From Gemmatimonadaceae bacterium (GTDB lineage Bacteria; Gemmatimonadota; Gemmatimonadetes; Gemmatimonadales; Gemmatimonadaceae), in contig DASXUN010000025.1 in assembly GCA_036504815.1 (NCBI GenBank), positions 1 to 64,000 of the forward strand: a stretch of 64,000 nt of DNA, given 5' to 3'. The notes beneath the pieces are model-generated. The model was given only the letters and a program-made list of their open reading frames with translations. It had not been told where the DNA came from and did no database searches. The position numbers were made by a program, and so were the translations under genes. Below are positions 1 through 8,999 of this stretch, piece by piece. The stretch's first letter is position 1. Each line of letters starts with the position of its first letter.

Positions 1-386
1 GCGAAGTCCTTGTCCTTGTTCGACGCGTTCACGACCATCATCACGTGGTCGTTGCTGCGATAGTACACCAGGCAGTCGTCCACGAAGGTGCCGTTCTCGT
101 AGAGGATGCCCGAGTAGTGCACCTGGCCGCTCACCAGCGAGGCCACGTTGTTGCTGGTGACGTAGTTCACGAACTCCATGGCCTGGGGCCCGGTGATCTT
201 GAACTCGCCCATGTGGCTCACGTCGAACAGGCCGCACTCGTTGCGGACGATGTTGTGTTCATTGGTGATGCCGGTCGGGTACTGCACCGGCATCTCGAAC
301 CCGGCAAAGGGGACCATCTTGGCGCCCAGCGCCACATGCATGGCGTGGAACGGGGTCTTCAGCAGGGTGGCGTTTTCGGCAGACAC
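1..386 (-). CDS. gcvT: Glycine cleavage system T protein (aminomethyltransferase), 5' part only
   Basis: T protein of the glycine cleavage complex: it moves the aminomethyl-derived C1 unit from lipoyl-H protein to tetrahydrofolate, releasing ammonia. The window holds about the first 128 residues; the rest lies beyond the left edge. The N-terminal signature is clear: KTPFHAMHVALGAKMVPFAG, then MPVQYPTGI, then GLFDVSHMGEF, the folate-binding start of the GcvT fold. I chose the GTG at 384-386 because it gives a normal family N-terminus; no strong Shine-Dalgarno precedes it, and the Met of HAMHV further in is too late. I looked for a glycine riboswitch in the 105-bp upstream gap and saw none. The identity is secure; the exact start is not. 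Confidence 0.93.
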   Translation of the reverse strand, partial: MSAENATLLKTPFHAMHVALGAKMVPFAGFEMPVQYPTGITNEHNIVRNECGLFDVSHMGEFKITGPQAMEFVNYVTSNNVASLVSGQVHYSGILYENGTFVDDCLVYYRSNDHVMMVVNASNKDKDF

Positions 387-491
387 GGCTGGTCGCTCGC
401 AGCAGGCGGAGAGCCCGCGGTATGGGTCGGAAAGGGCGCGAGGTTCGTCCCTCGCGCATCACTGCAATATGCCGAAGTGGCAGGAGGCCGG

Positions 492-1343
492 CTAGCGCAT
501 TGCGTCAATCGCCAGCACGGCGAAATCCTCACCGCCGTGGCCGGCCGCAATGAGCGCATCCATCCGCGCCGCGAGACTCGGCAGCGCCGCCAGCGGACGG
601 TCGCCCGCGGTCTCGATCATCAGTTTCACGTCCTTGCGCGCCATCGCGAGCTCGAAGCTCGGCGTGAAGTCGCCCTGCATCATGCTCACGCCGCGTGTCT
701 GCACGATGTTGGCGGGATCGAAGAAGTCGAACAGCGACATCGCCTGCTCGGCGCTCACGCCGGCGCTGCGCGCGATGCTCATGAAGTCGGCCATCACCGC
801 GCCGGTGCCAATGAGGTAGGCGTTGCCGATGAGCTTGATGACGGCGGCAAAGTCGGGGCGAGGGCCGTAGTACACCACCCGAGCAGCCTGTCGCTCCAGC
901 GCCGGCTTCACCGCGTCGAACAGCGCCTGCGGTCCCGAGACGAGGATATTGCCGCGCGCCTGCCGCGCCGCCGCCGGACCGATGAAGACGGGGCAATGCA
1001 GGTACTTCACGCCCTCGGCGTTCAACCGGGTGGCGCGTTCCGCCGTCAGCGCCGGCTGCGTCGTCGTGTGATCCAAAATGATCGCTTCTCTGCCCAAGCC
1101 GCTGCGGCAGTCGGCGATCACCTGCTCGACGGCGGCGTCATCCTTGAGCACGAGGTGCACCCGCACCGCGCCGCGTACGGCCTCGGCGGGGGTGGTCGCG
1201 ACGGTGGCGCCGAAGGAAGCCAGCGCCTGCGCCTTTTCCGGGGTGCGGTTCCAGACGGTCACACGGTCACCGCGGCCCAGCGCGGCTTCGACGAAGCCCG
1301 CGCCCAGGCGGCCCGTGCCGAGGAATGCGATCTGATCAGCCAT
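492..1343 (-). CDS. Beta-hydroxyacid dehydrogenase (3-hydroxyisobutyrate dehydrogenase-like)
   Basis: NAD(P)-dependent dehydrogenase of the 6-phosphogluconate/3-hydroxyisobutyrate dehydrogenase family, 283 aa, close to the usual length of about 290. The Rossmann motif GTGRLG is at residues 9-14. The substrate-site segment DHTTTQP is at 91-97, GN at 131-132, and the catalytic lysine is K170 in IKLIGN. Several relatives reduce succinic semialdehyde or glyoxylate rather than oxidise hydroxyisobutyrate, and the sequence does not settle the substrate. It lies upstream of gcvT on the same strand with a 105-bp gap and is divergent from the MATE gene. No strong ribosome site is visible before the ATG. 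Confidence 0.85.
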   Translation of the reverse strand: MADQIAFLGTGRLGAGFVEAALGRGDRVTVWNRTPEKAQALASFGATVATTPAEAVRGAVRVHLVLKDDAAVEQVIADCRSGLGREAIILDHTTTQPALTAERATRLNAEGVKYLHCPVFIGPAAARQARGNILVSGPQALFDAVKPALERQAARVVYYGPRPDFAAVIKLIGNAYLIGTGAVMADFMSIARSAGVSAEQAMSLFDFFDPANIVQTRGVSMMQGDFTPSFELAMARKDVKLMIETAGDRPLAALPSLAARMDALIAAGHGGEDFAVLAIDAMR

Positions 1344-1408
1344 ATGAATCTCGGAGAGGTCAAGGGATGGCTGAAATCTAGCGCCGGTGCGATAGTTCCC
1401 TACCCGCG

Positions 1409-2833
1409 ATGACGCAGAGTCCCCCCTCCGCTTCGAAGACGAAGCCTTTCGACCGCAGCATCGTCGAGGGTCCCATCGTGGCCGCCGTCTGGCTGGTGGC
1501 GTGGCCCAGCGTGCTGCAGAACCTCATTGGCGGAATGCAGGGCGTCATCGATCACGCCCTCGTCGGCCATCTCGTGGGGTACGCGGGGAACGCCGCCGTC
1601 GGCGTCGCGTTCCAGATCTTCCTCGTCGTCATCACGTTCATCATGTCCATCTTCACCGGGATGGGCGTGCTCGTGGCGCGGCATGCGGGAGCGGGCGACG
1701 CCGAAGCGGTGAATCACGTCTCGTACCAGGCCTTCCTCGCGTCGATGGGGATGGCGCTGTTCATCATCGCGCCGCTGGGCTGGGTGCTCGCTCCTTCGCT
1801 GCTCGAGCTGGTGCACGCCGCGCCCGAAGTGCGCGCGCAGGCGCTGCCGTACCTGCGCACGCTGTTCGTGGGCGGCTTCGGCATGATGATCTTCTTCATG
1901 CTGAATGGCGCGCTGCGCGCCGCGGGCGACGCCAAGACCGGCCTGCGGCTGGGCATCGTGCTGACCGTGCTGAACCTGGTGCTCAACATCACCTTCATCC
2001 GCGGGCTGGGTCCCATTCCCTCGTTCGGCACGATGGGGGCTGCGCTGGGGATGGTGATCGCCATGACCTGCGCGGCAGGGTATGGCTTCTTCCTGATGTC
2101 ACGCGGCGGGCTGGTGATCCACTGGCATGCCGACATGGACAAGTCCATCGACTGGCCGGTCATCCGGCAGCTCTTCAAGTTCGGCCTCCCCGCCGGCGTG
2201 CAGGGGATCGTGATGAATCTCGGCGGCGTGATGCTGCTGCGGTTCATGGGCTCGCTCCCCGAAGCCGGGCATGTGCAGGCCGTCTACGCCGTGGGCTACA
2301 GCGAGCTCTTCTCGTTCATCACGTGGACGTCGGTGGGGCTGATGGGCGCCGCCGCGGCGGTGGCCGGGCAGAACCTCGGGGCCGGCAAACCCGAGCGCAG
2401 CGTGCAGGCGGTGCACGCCGCCAATCGCCTGGGGCTCGGCATCGCGATCTTCGTCGGCACGCTCTTCCTCGTGATGCCGGAGTTCCTGTTCCGCATCTTC
2501 GGCATGCGCGACTACGCCAGCCTCGAGCGCGGCGTGGAGCTGCTGCGCTGGCTCGCGGTCAGCGGGCTCTTCATCACCACCGCGCTGACGTACACCGGCG
2601 GCCTGACGGGGACGGGCGACACCAAGGGGCCGCTCTACATCTCCATCATCTCGCAGGTCGTGCTCCCCATCGGCCTGCTCGAGATCCTCAGCGCCACCAC
2701 GACGCTGGCCCCGCACCACATCTGGATGGCGATCGTCATCGGGCACTTCACGCGCGCCGTGCTGAGCATCTGGCGCTTCCGGCTGGGGAAGTGGCGGGAG
2801 ATCAAGATCGAGCCGGCGGGGCAGCGGGCGTAG
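1409..2833 (+). CDS. MATE family multidrug efflux transporter
   Basis: Inner-membrane antiporter of the MATE/NorM (MatE) family, 474 aa with about 12 predicted membrane helices in two homologous halves. Typical features are the opening segment VWLVAWPSVLQNLIGGMQGV, an asparagine/glycine-rich helix (MLNGALRAAGDAKTGL) near residue 165, and the repeated half beginning around FGLPAGVQGIVMNL. Family members export cationic drugs, dyes or metabolites in exchange for sodium ions or protons; the substrate here cannot be told. It is a single gene, divergent from the dehydrogenase and convergent with the phosphatase gene. The start ATG follows a 65-bp divergent gap. Confidence 0.9.
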   Translation: MTQSPPSASKTKPFDRSIVEGPIVAAVWLVAWPSVLQNLIGGMQGVIDHALVGHLVGYAGNAAVGVAFQIFLVVITFIMSIFTGMGVLVARHAGAGDAEAVNHVSYQAFLASMGMALFIIAPLGWVLAPSLLELVHAAPEVRAQALPYLRTLFVGGFGMMIFFMLNGALRAAGDAKTGLRLGIVLTVLNLVLNITFIRGLGPIPSFGTMGAALGMVIAMTCAAGYGFFLMSRGGLVIHWHADMDKSIDWPVIRQLFKFGLPAGVQGIVMNLGGVMLLRFMGSLPEAGHVQAVYAVGYSELFSFITWTSVGLMGAAAAVAGQNLGAGKPERSVQAVHAANRLGLGIAIFVGTLFLVMPEFLFRIFGMRDYASLERGVELLRWLAVSGLFITTALTYTGGLTGTGDTKGPLYISIISQVVLPIGLLEILSATTTLAPHHIWMAIVIGHFTRAVLSIWRFRLGKWREIKIEPAGQRA

Positions 2834-2835
2834 GA

Positions 2836-2857
2836 GCGCGACGCTCCGGCGTCGCGC
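2836..2857. terminator. Hairpin between convergent MATE and phosphatase genes
   Basis: A perfect 9-bp inverted repeat, GCGCGACGC / GCGTCGCGC with loop TCCG, starts 3 bp after the MATE stop codon. It sits in the 48-bp gap between two convergent genes and could end transcription from both sides. No T-tract follows on either strand, so rho-independent function is uncertain. Confidence 0.4.
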
Positions 2858-2881
2858 CGTTGGATCCACACGCGTCAGGCC

Positions 2882-3751
2882 TTAGGCCTCCGCTGTCGGC
2901 ACGGTCCGCGCCACGAGGATGGTGATGTTGTCCGCCCCACCGCCGTCGAGGGCGTCCTGCAGCAACTGCTCCGCAGCCTGCCGTGAGTTGCTCATCGAGC
3001 CAAGCACCTCGGCAATCCGTTCATCGCTCACGTGCTTGGTGAGGCCGTCCGAACAGAGCAGGTGCACGTTGTCCCAGTGCGAGTCGTGCTTGGTGACGAC
3101 AGGGATGGTGGTGTCGGCGCCCAGGGCGCTGGAGAGCACGTGCGCCATGGGCGTGCGCGCGGCGACGTCGCGCGTCAGCGCCCCCTCGTCCACGAGGTCC
3201 TGCGCCATCGTCTGGTCGCGCGTCACCTGACGCAGCACGCCGTCGCGCCAGACGTAGTAGCGCGAGTCGCCCACCTGCAGCAGGTAATAGGTGGGCCAGA
3301 CGCCGAAGTAGAGCGTGAGCGTGGTGGCCATCGTGCCGCGCACGCCCTGCGACTCGCGGCGCGCGCGCACCGCCTCGTGCGCCTGCATGGCCGCGTGCTG
3401 CAGAAGTTCCGTGAACTCCGACTCGTCGGCCTTGGCGCCGTAGTACACGGTGACGCTCTCGTGCACGTAGCGCATCGCCGCTTCGAGCGCCGTGGCGCTC
3501 GCCTCGGCGCCGCCGACCCCGCCCCCGACGCCGTCGGCAACCATCGCGACGAACGCCACCCGGTGCGCGTCCGACGGCAGGCGGTGTTCCGGATCGTCGA
3601 GGTTGCTCGCGATGACCTGGATGTTCCGATGGAAGGTCGCCACCAGGAAGCGATCCTGGTTGTCCTTGCGCACCTTCCCCTGGTGCGAGACGCCATAGAC
3701 GTCGACTTCGTCGTCGCGGGGAGTGCGGGCGGGGGAGGTTGGCTTGGTCAT
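2882..3751 (-). CDS. PP2C-family Ser/Thr protein phosphatase (PrpC/Stp1 type)
   Basis: Metal-dependent phosphatase of 289 aa that would reverse the phosphorylations made by the kinases encoded directly upstream. The PP2C motifs appear in order: DNQD at about 30-33, ADGVGGGVGG at about 72-81, VGDSRYYVWRDG, LLCSDGLT, and GGADN near the C-terminus; the metal-binding aspartates are present. It has no signal peptide or membrane helix, so it should be cytoplasmic. The reading frame extends much further upstream, but the ATG at 3749-3751 overlaps the TGA of the preceding kinase as ATGA. This supports translational coupling and fixes the start. It is the last gene of a four-gene operon. Confidence 0.92.
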   Translation of the reverse strand: MTKPTSPARTPRDDEVDVYGVSHQGKVRKDNQDRFLVATFHRNIQVIASNLDDPEHRLPSDAHRVAFVAMVADGVGGGVGGAEASATALEAAMRYVHESVTVYYGAKADESEFTELLQHAAMQAHEAVRARRESQGVRGTMATTLTLYFGVWPTYYLLQVGDSRYYVWRDGVLRQVTRDQTMAQDLVDEGALTRDVAARTPMAHVLSSALGADTTIPVVTKHDSHWDNVHLLCSDGLTKHVSDERIAEVLGSMSNSRQAAEQLLQDALDGGGADNITILVARTVPTAEA

Positions 3752-6381
3752 GGCGTCGGCGCCGTATTTCGCAGGGCGCGACGGGCGAGCTCCGGCGCGT
3801 TCTGCAGGACGACGATCGTGTTCGCGGCGGCGCGGCGCGAGAAGACAAACCACGAACCGTCGGGCGAGACGTCGTAGTTCGCATGCGGCGTCGACGTGTC
3901 GAACTCCGAGACGTCGAACAGGCTCTGGCGCGCCGTAACGGTCGGCTCGGCTCCCATCGCAACCTTCGCCGCCACGAGTTCCCCGCCCTTGGCCGTGGGC
4001 CGGCGATAGAACAACTCGCCACCACTCCGCGACCACACGGGCTCCGTTCCCCCGTCCAGCGAGATCTGCAACTGCACGGTGCCGCCGGTCAGAGACCGCA
4101 CGTACACCTCGGGGCGACCGGATTGATCGGAGACGAAGGCGAACCAGCGGCGATCAGGCGAGGGAACCGGGTAGGTCTCGTCGGCCATGCTGTTGGCCAG
4201 CGTGTCCACGGTGGCCCGCCGTCCGGAGATGCGCGCAATGTCACCACCCCGCGTGCCCCGTCCAGGCACCGTGGTGAGGAAGGAGCCATCACCCAGCGGG
4301 ACTCCGGTGTACTCCGGAGCGATCGGAAAGCCCTCGGCCTTCGGTGGCGTCGTCGTGCCCGGCGCCGCATAGAAGACATCAAGCCGCCCGTTCGACCCGC
4401 CGAGGAAATAGAGGCCGCGTCCATCGCCGGACCAGACCGGGTCATGCGCATCCTTCTGGAATGTCGCCCGCGTCGCCTGCTTGGTGCCTACTGAGAGGAT
4501 GTAGACGTCCCGTCCGGCCGCCGTCGAGTTGTCGAAGGCGATCCGTTGACCGTCGGGGGCGATGCGCGGGCTGTGGTACCGACCCCGCTCCGCGTTCAAC
4601 ACCTGCACTGTGCCGTTGCGAGCGACGCGCACGAGATCGTTGTTGACGTCCGCGATGTAGGCCAGCGTTCCGTTTGCCGCCACGGCAAAGTGCGCGAAGC
4701 CCGCGCCGGCAACGCCGACGTCCTCGGCGAGCTCCACCGGCGTGCCCGTCACCCGGCGCGCATCGAGGTCGAGCGGAACGGCAATCAGCACGTTGTCGGG
4801 ACGCACGCAGAAGAGGAAGCCGCCGGCATAGCGCGCTTCGACGATAGTGATGTCGAGAAGCTGCGTTTTCGTCTTCGAACGCAGGTCGAGGAGCACGGGC
4901 GTGCCGCCGTTGTTCACCGTGCCGATCGCCACGCCAAGCGCCAGCCGGCCCCCAGGCAGCAGCTGCCCGAACGTCACCCTGTCTACGAGCAGCGAATCGC
5001 CCTTACCCGGTATGCCGTGGTGCAGGCCGTTCGCCAACCCGTCGCTCCAGTAGAAGCTCCCGTCGTCACCGAATCCGAGGAACGCAGTCGGTGGCAGCCC
5101 ATCGATCATCTCGGCGGCGCCGCCTGCGAGCGACATCCGCGCCATGCTGCCACCACCGCCGGAGTGATAGAGCGTCTTGCCATCAGGCGTGAGACGCGGA
5201 TTGCCCGCGGTGAGCGTGCCCGGAATCGGCGTCGCCTTGGCGCCGTCGAGGCGGCGCAGGAACAGTTGCGACACGCCGAGTTCCCGGTTTCCACTGAAGA
5301 TCAGCGTCTGCCCATCGGCCGACAGTTCGATCATGCGCACGGTGCCGCTGAACGTAGGCCGGATGTCCTTCTCGACGAGTGCGAGGCGCGAGGGCGGTGC
5401 GTCGGCCGGCCTCGAGCGCGTCGAGATCAGCCAGCCCGCCGCGCCGCTGAGCACGCCTACACCGACTGCCAGCGCAGCAACGCGGGTTCCCGTGCGCGCG
5501 CCGCGCGCATGCGCCGACCGACGTGCCCCGCGGCCGGCAGCGGTGGCAACGCCCTCGCCCTGCAGCGCCGACACGAATTCCGCCGCGCTGCCAAAGCGGT
5601 CGGCCGGCAGTTTCTCCAGCGCCGTGAGGATCGCCTCCTCCACCTCGGCGGCAACGCGCTCGCGGCGCGCGCGAATCGGCGCGGGCCGTTCGGTCAGCAC
5701 CTTGGCGACGATCGCCTGGGCCGTCGAACCGGTGAACGGCGCGTCGCCGGTGAGCATCTCGTAGAGCACACACCCCAGCGCGTACACGTCGGTGCGCGCA
5801 TCGAGGGTGCGTTCGCCCATCGCCTGTTCCGGGCTCATGTACGTCGGGGTCCCGAGCGACATCCCCGTCTCGGTCATCCGCGATCCACCGGTGCGCGCCG
5901 CCGCCAGCGCGATGCCAAAATCGGCGACCAACGCATGCCCACCCTGCAGCAGGATGTTCTCCGGCTTGATGTCACGATGGATCACGTCATGCGAGTGGGC
6001 GTGCTGCAAGGCGTCACCCACCTCGCGCGCGATGCGCAGTGCCTCGTCGACGGGCAGCTGCTTCTCGCGGGCGAGCCGATCGCGCAGCGTCTCGCCCTCC
6101 ACGTAGGGCATGACGTAGTAGACCGCCCCCCCGACCTCTCCCGAATCGAACAGCGCGAGGATGTGCGGATGCTGCAGGTTCGCCGTCAGCTTGATCTCGG
6201 CAAGGAACCGCTCGGCCCCGAGCACGGCAGCGAGTTCGGGCTTCAGCACCTTGAGCGCCACCTTGCGGTCGTGCTTCACATCGTGCGCCAGGTACACGGT
6301 GGCCATCCCGCCCGCCCCGAGCTCGCGCTCGATGCGGTAGCGGTCGGCGAGCGCCGCGGTCAAACGGTCCAACACGCTCAT
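3748..6381 (-). CDS. Membrane Ser/Thr protein kinase with C-terminal TolB-like beta-propeller (kinase 3 of operon)
   Basis: PknB-like Hanks kinase of 877 aa. The cytoplasmic kinase domain covers about residues 15-275: glycine loop GAGGMATVY at 22-30, ATP lysine K44, glutamate E62, HRDIKPEN with catalytic D137, DFG at 154-156 and SPEQ at the end of the activation segment, so it should be active. A single membrane helix spans about 301-320. The remaining 550 residues are extracytoplasmic and carry repeats like LSADGQTLIFSG and PDGKTLYHS, as in TolB/WD40-type propellers. The layout suggests a sensor reading a signal outside the inner membrane. It overlaps its neighbours by 4 bp on both sides. 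The ligand is unknown. Confidence 0.92.
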   Translation of the reverse strand: MSVLDRLTAALADRYRIERELGAGGMATVYLAHDVKHDRKVALKVLKPELAAVLGAERFLAEIKLTANLQHPHILALFDSGEVGGAVYYVMPYVEGETLRDRLAREKQLPVDEALRIAREVGDALQHAHSHDVIHRDIKPENILLQGGHALVADFGIALAAARTGGSRMTETGMSLGTPTYMSPEQAMGERTLDARTDVYALGCVLYEMLTGDAPFTGSTAQAIVAKVLTERPAPIRARRERVAAEVEEAILTALEKLPADRFGSAAEFVSALQGEGVATAAGRGARRSAHARGARTGTRVAALAVGVGVLSGAAGWLISTRSRPADAPPSRLALVEKDIRPTFSGTVRMIELSADGQTLIFSGNRELGVSQLFLRRLDGAKATPIPGTLTAGNPRLTPDGKTLYHSGGGGSMARMSLAGGAAEMIDGLPPTAFLGFGDDGSFYWSDGLANGLHHGIPGKGDSLLVDRVTFGQLLPGGRLALGVAIGTVNNGGTPVLLDLRSKTKTQLLDITIVEARYAGGFLFCVRPDNVLIAVPLDLDARRVTGTPVELAEDVGVAGAGFAHFAVAANGTLAYIADVNNDLVRVARNGTVQVLNAERGRYHSPRIAPDGQRIAFDNSTAAGRDVYILSVGTKQATRATFQKDAHDPVWSGDGRGLYFLGGSNGRLDVFYAAPGTTTPPKAEGFPIAPEYTGVPLGDGSFLTTVPGRGTRGGDIARISGRRATVDTLANSMADETYPVPSPDRRWFAFVSDQSGRPEVYVRSLTGGTVQLQISLDGGTEPVWSRSGGELFYRRPTAKGGELVAAKVAMGAEPTVTARQSLFDVSEFDTSTPHANYDVSPDGSWFVFSRRAAANTIVVLQNAPELARRALRNTAPTP

Positions 6382-8999
6382 GGCTTCACCTTCGTCTTGA
6401 GTTCGTCGAGCCAGTTGAGCACGACCGTGGTCGGCAGCGCGTCGGGACGATCAATCGGCACGACCACCAGGAAGCGCGACCCGTCGGGGAGCGCGTCATA
6501 ACCCGTGCTGCGCCCGCCGCTCAGGCGGCCAACGTCCTTGCGGCGGAACAGCACTGTGGGGGTTCCGACGTCGCCGGTGGACGAGTTGAAGGACGCGGCA
6601 AGCACGTCGGCGCCGTTGCGGAAGACGATCTCGCGCCCGCCGCGCGTAAAGCGCGGCTGGCTGCCGCCGCCCGTGGACACCTGGCGCCGCCCGCCCTCGC
6701 CATCGAACGCCTTCAGGTACACCTCGCTCGCCCCCTGCGGGTTCTGCGATTCATACGCCACCCAGCCGCCGTCCGGGGAGATGGAGGCACTGACCTGCGA
6801 TGACTCGCTCGGATCAAAGGGCGTGGCCGCTCCGGGGCCAAGCGGCGCACGCATGAGCACGTTGCGATCTCGCGACTCGGTGTACAGCATCGTCCGTCCG
6901 TCCGGTGAAACGGCAGTCGGCATCTTGTCATACTTCGAGACGCGCAGCGTATCCGCCTTGCCCCCATCAACCGGCAGGCGGCGCAGATCATAAACCGGCG
7001 TCTCCACGGAGTGGATCAGCGAGCGTCCGTCGGGCATCCAGACCGGGCTGAACGCGACGCCCTTGTCGTTGGTCAGCTGCGACAGCGCGCTGCGCGTGCG
7101 ATCATAGAGCCAGATTTGCCATCCCGGCTCAATCTTGGTGACGGCGATCCAGCGACCGTCCGGCGAGAGCCGCGGCTCGGCCCACTGCCCAGCCTCCGGC
7201 AACGCGGACTGCTCGTTGCCGGCGCGATCCACCCAGAGGACGCGACGATTGACCGTAGACTCGGAGGCCTTGAGATAGACGAGCGTGCCGGTCTGGGACA
7301 CTGCATATGCGGCCGATCCGTTCGTCGCCGACCAGACGACATCGGAGAGCACCGGCACTTCGGGACCCGTGACGCGGAGCGCCTTCGGGTCAAAGGGGAC
7401 CGCGAACACCGCGCCCTCGCGTGTATACAGCAGGTGGCCACTGGCCACGTACCGTGCGTAGATCGCGCCTTCCACCAGCACGGTGCGCTTGCCGCTGCCG
7501 TACTCTACCGCTTCGATGCGCGAGCGGCTGAGCGGCGTGGAGAAGGCGTTGAACAGGATCGCCTTCCCTCCCGGCAGTTCCTGCGGATTCCAGTGCGCGA
7601 ACTCGCGGCGCAGCGTGTCGAGCGAGGTGAGGCGCTCTGTCTTGCCGCCCGAGGCGCTTACGCGCCACAACCCGAGGCCCGGTTTCAGGAAGACGATCGT
7701 GCCGTTGGCACACCAGGCCACGCTGGCGTTGGACGAGTCGGCGACCAGCGTGGCCGGCCCCCCTGCCGTTGGCACCTTCCACAACTTGCCGCGCGCCCCG
7801 AAGGCGATCCACTGACCATCCAGCGAGAACTCGGGGGTGCCCGCGCCCTCGGTCCCCTCCACGACGGCAACGGCGGATGACGCGAGGTCGCGCACGACCA
7901 CGTGATCGACGCCAGCCGAGTCGGCGGCGATCTGGGCGATCTTCCGCCCGTCGGGCGAGATGGCGACCACTGCCGTCTGCAACCCGCCCGGCGCAAGTCG
8001 CAAGCTGAACTCGACTCGTCCAGTGCCGATGGACTGCGGCCTGCTTAGCGCCCACGCCGCGACCACCGCAAACACGACGGCGGCGGCTACGCCCGCGATT
8101 GCCACGCGACGCCACATGTTGGTCGGTGTGGCGCGGCCCGCAGCCGGTGCCGCGAGCCGCGCGTCGCCGCGCCCGTCGAGCGCCTCAGCGAATGCGGCCG
8201 CCGACGCGAAGCGATCGGCCGGCAGCTTGGCCAGCGCCGTCATCACCGCCGCTTCCACGTGCAACGGGATCGTCTTGCGCATCATCGACGGACGCTCGGC
8301 GTCGGCGTTCAGCACCTTCGCCACGATCGCCTGTACCGTCGAGCCCGTGAACGGCGCGTCGCCGGTGAGCATCTCATACGCCACGGCGCCGAGCGCGTAC
8401 ACGTCGCTGCGCGCGTCGATGGTCTTCTCACCCATCGCCTGCTCGGGACTCATGTACGACGGCGTGCCGAGGCTGAGCCCCGTCTGCGTCATCCGCTGGC
8501 CGCCGGCGGTCTGCACGGCGAGCGCGATGCCGAAGTCGGCCACGAGCGCGCTGCTGTCATGCAGCAGGATGTTCTCGGGTTTGATGTCGCGATGCACCAC
8601 GCCCTGGCGGTGCGCATAGTCGAGCGCGCTCGCTACCTCGCGCGCAATGCGCACGGCGTCGGCAATGGGGAGTTGATGCTCACGCTCAAGGCGTGCACGC
8701 AGCGTCTCGCCCGTGACCACCGGCATCACGTAGTAGAGAAGCCCATCCGCCTCGCCGCTGTCGAGGAGCGGGAGGATATGAGGGTGCTGCAGCCGCGCCG
8801 TCGTGCGGATCTCGCTCAGGAATCGTTCGCCGCCGAGCGCCGCGCCAAGATCGGGATGCAGCACCTTGATGGCGACATCGCGGTCGTGCTTGCGGTCGTG
8901 CGCCAGATAGACGGTGGCCATGCCGCCCGCACCGAGCTCGCGCTCGATGCGGTAGCGGTCGGCGAGGGCCGCTGAGAGTCGCGGCATCACCTCCGTCAT
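6378..8999 (-). CDS. Membrane Ser/Thr protein kinase with C-terminal TolB-like beta-propeller (kinase 2 of operon)
   Basis: Second paralogue, 873 aa, same architecture. Kinase domain at about 16-276 with GAGGMATVY, ATP lysine K45, HRDIKPEN with D138, DFG at 155-157 and the activation-segment end TPSYMSPEQ. A membrane helix lies at about 299-318, followed by a propeller-like region with repeats such as LSPDGRWIAV and SPDGRTMLYT. Kinase domains of the three genes are alike while the propellers differ clearly, suggesting duplication followed by divergence of the sensing part. Start and stop each overlap the adjoining kinase gene by ATGA, so the three products are probably made in coordinated amounts. 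Confidence 0.92.
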   Translation of the reverse strand: MTEVMPRLSAALADRYRIERELGAGGMATVYLAHDRKHDRDVAIKVLHPDLGAALGGERFLSEIRTTARLQHPHILPLLDSGEADGLLYYVMPVVTGETLRARLEREHQLPIADAVRIAREVASALDYAHRQGVVHRDIKPENILLHDSSALVADFGIALAVQTAGGQRMTQTGLSLGTPSYMSPEQAMGEKTIDARSDVYALGAVAYEMLTGDAPFTGSTVQAIVAKVLNADAERPSMMRKTIPLHVEAAVMTALAKLPADRFASAAAFAEALDGRGDARLAAPAAGRATPTNMWRRVAIAGVAAAVVFAVVAAWALSRPQSIGTGRVEFSLRLAPGGLQTAVVAISPDGRKIAQIAADSAGVDHVVVRDLASSAVAVVEGTEGAGTPEFSLDGQWIAFGARGKLWKVPTAGGPATLVADSSNASVAWCANGTIVFLKPGLGLWRVSASGGKTERLTSLDTLRREFAHWNPQELPGGKAILFNAFSTPLSRSRIEAVEYGSGKRTVLVEGAIYARYVASGHLLYTREGAVFAVPFDPKALRVTGPEVPVLSDVVWSATNGSAAYAVSQTGTLVYLKASESTVNRRVLWVDRAGNEQSALPEAGQWAEPRLSPDGRWIAVTKIEPGWQIWLYDRTRSALSQLTNDKGVAFSPVWMPDGRSLIHSVETPVYDLRRLPVDGGKADTLRVSKYDKMPTAVSPDGRTMLYTESRDRNVLMRAPLGPGAATPFDPSESSQVSASISPDGGWVAYESQNPQGASEVYLKAFDGEGGRRQVSTGGGSQPRFTRGGREIVFRNGADVLAASFNSSTGDVGTPTVLFRRKDVGRLSGGRSTGYDALPDGSRFLVVVPIDRPDALPTTVVLNWLDELKTKVKP

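Noticed and set aside
387-491. Glycine riboswitch before gcvT
   Set aside because: The gap is only 105 bp and shows none of the conserved aptamer blocks.
45-1412. A 455-codon plus-strand reading frame over the dehydrogenase gene
   Set aside because: It is His/Arg/Ala-rich without motifs and lies antisense to a clear dehydrogenase; a typical shadow of a high-GC gene. The long plus-strand frames over the kinase genes (4546-6501, 9947-11602) are the same.
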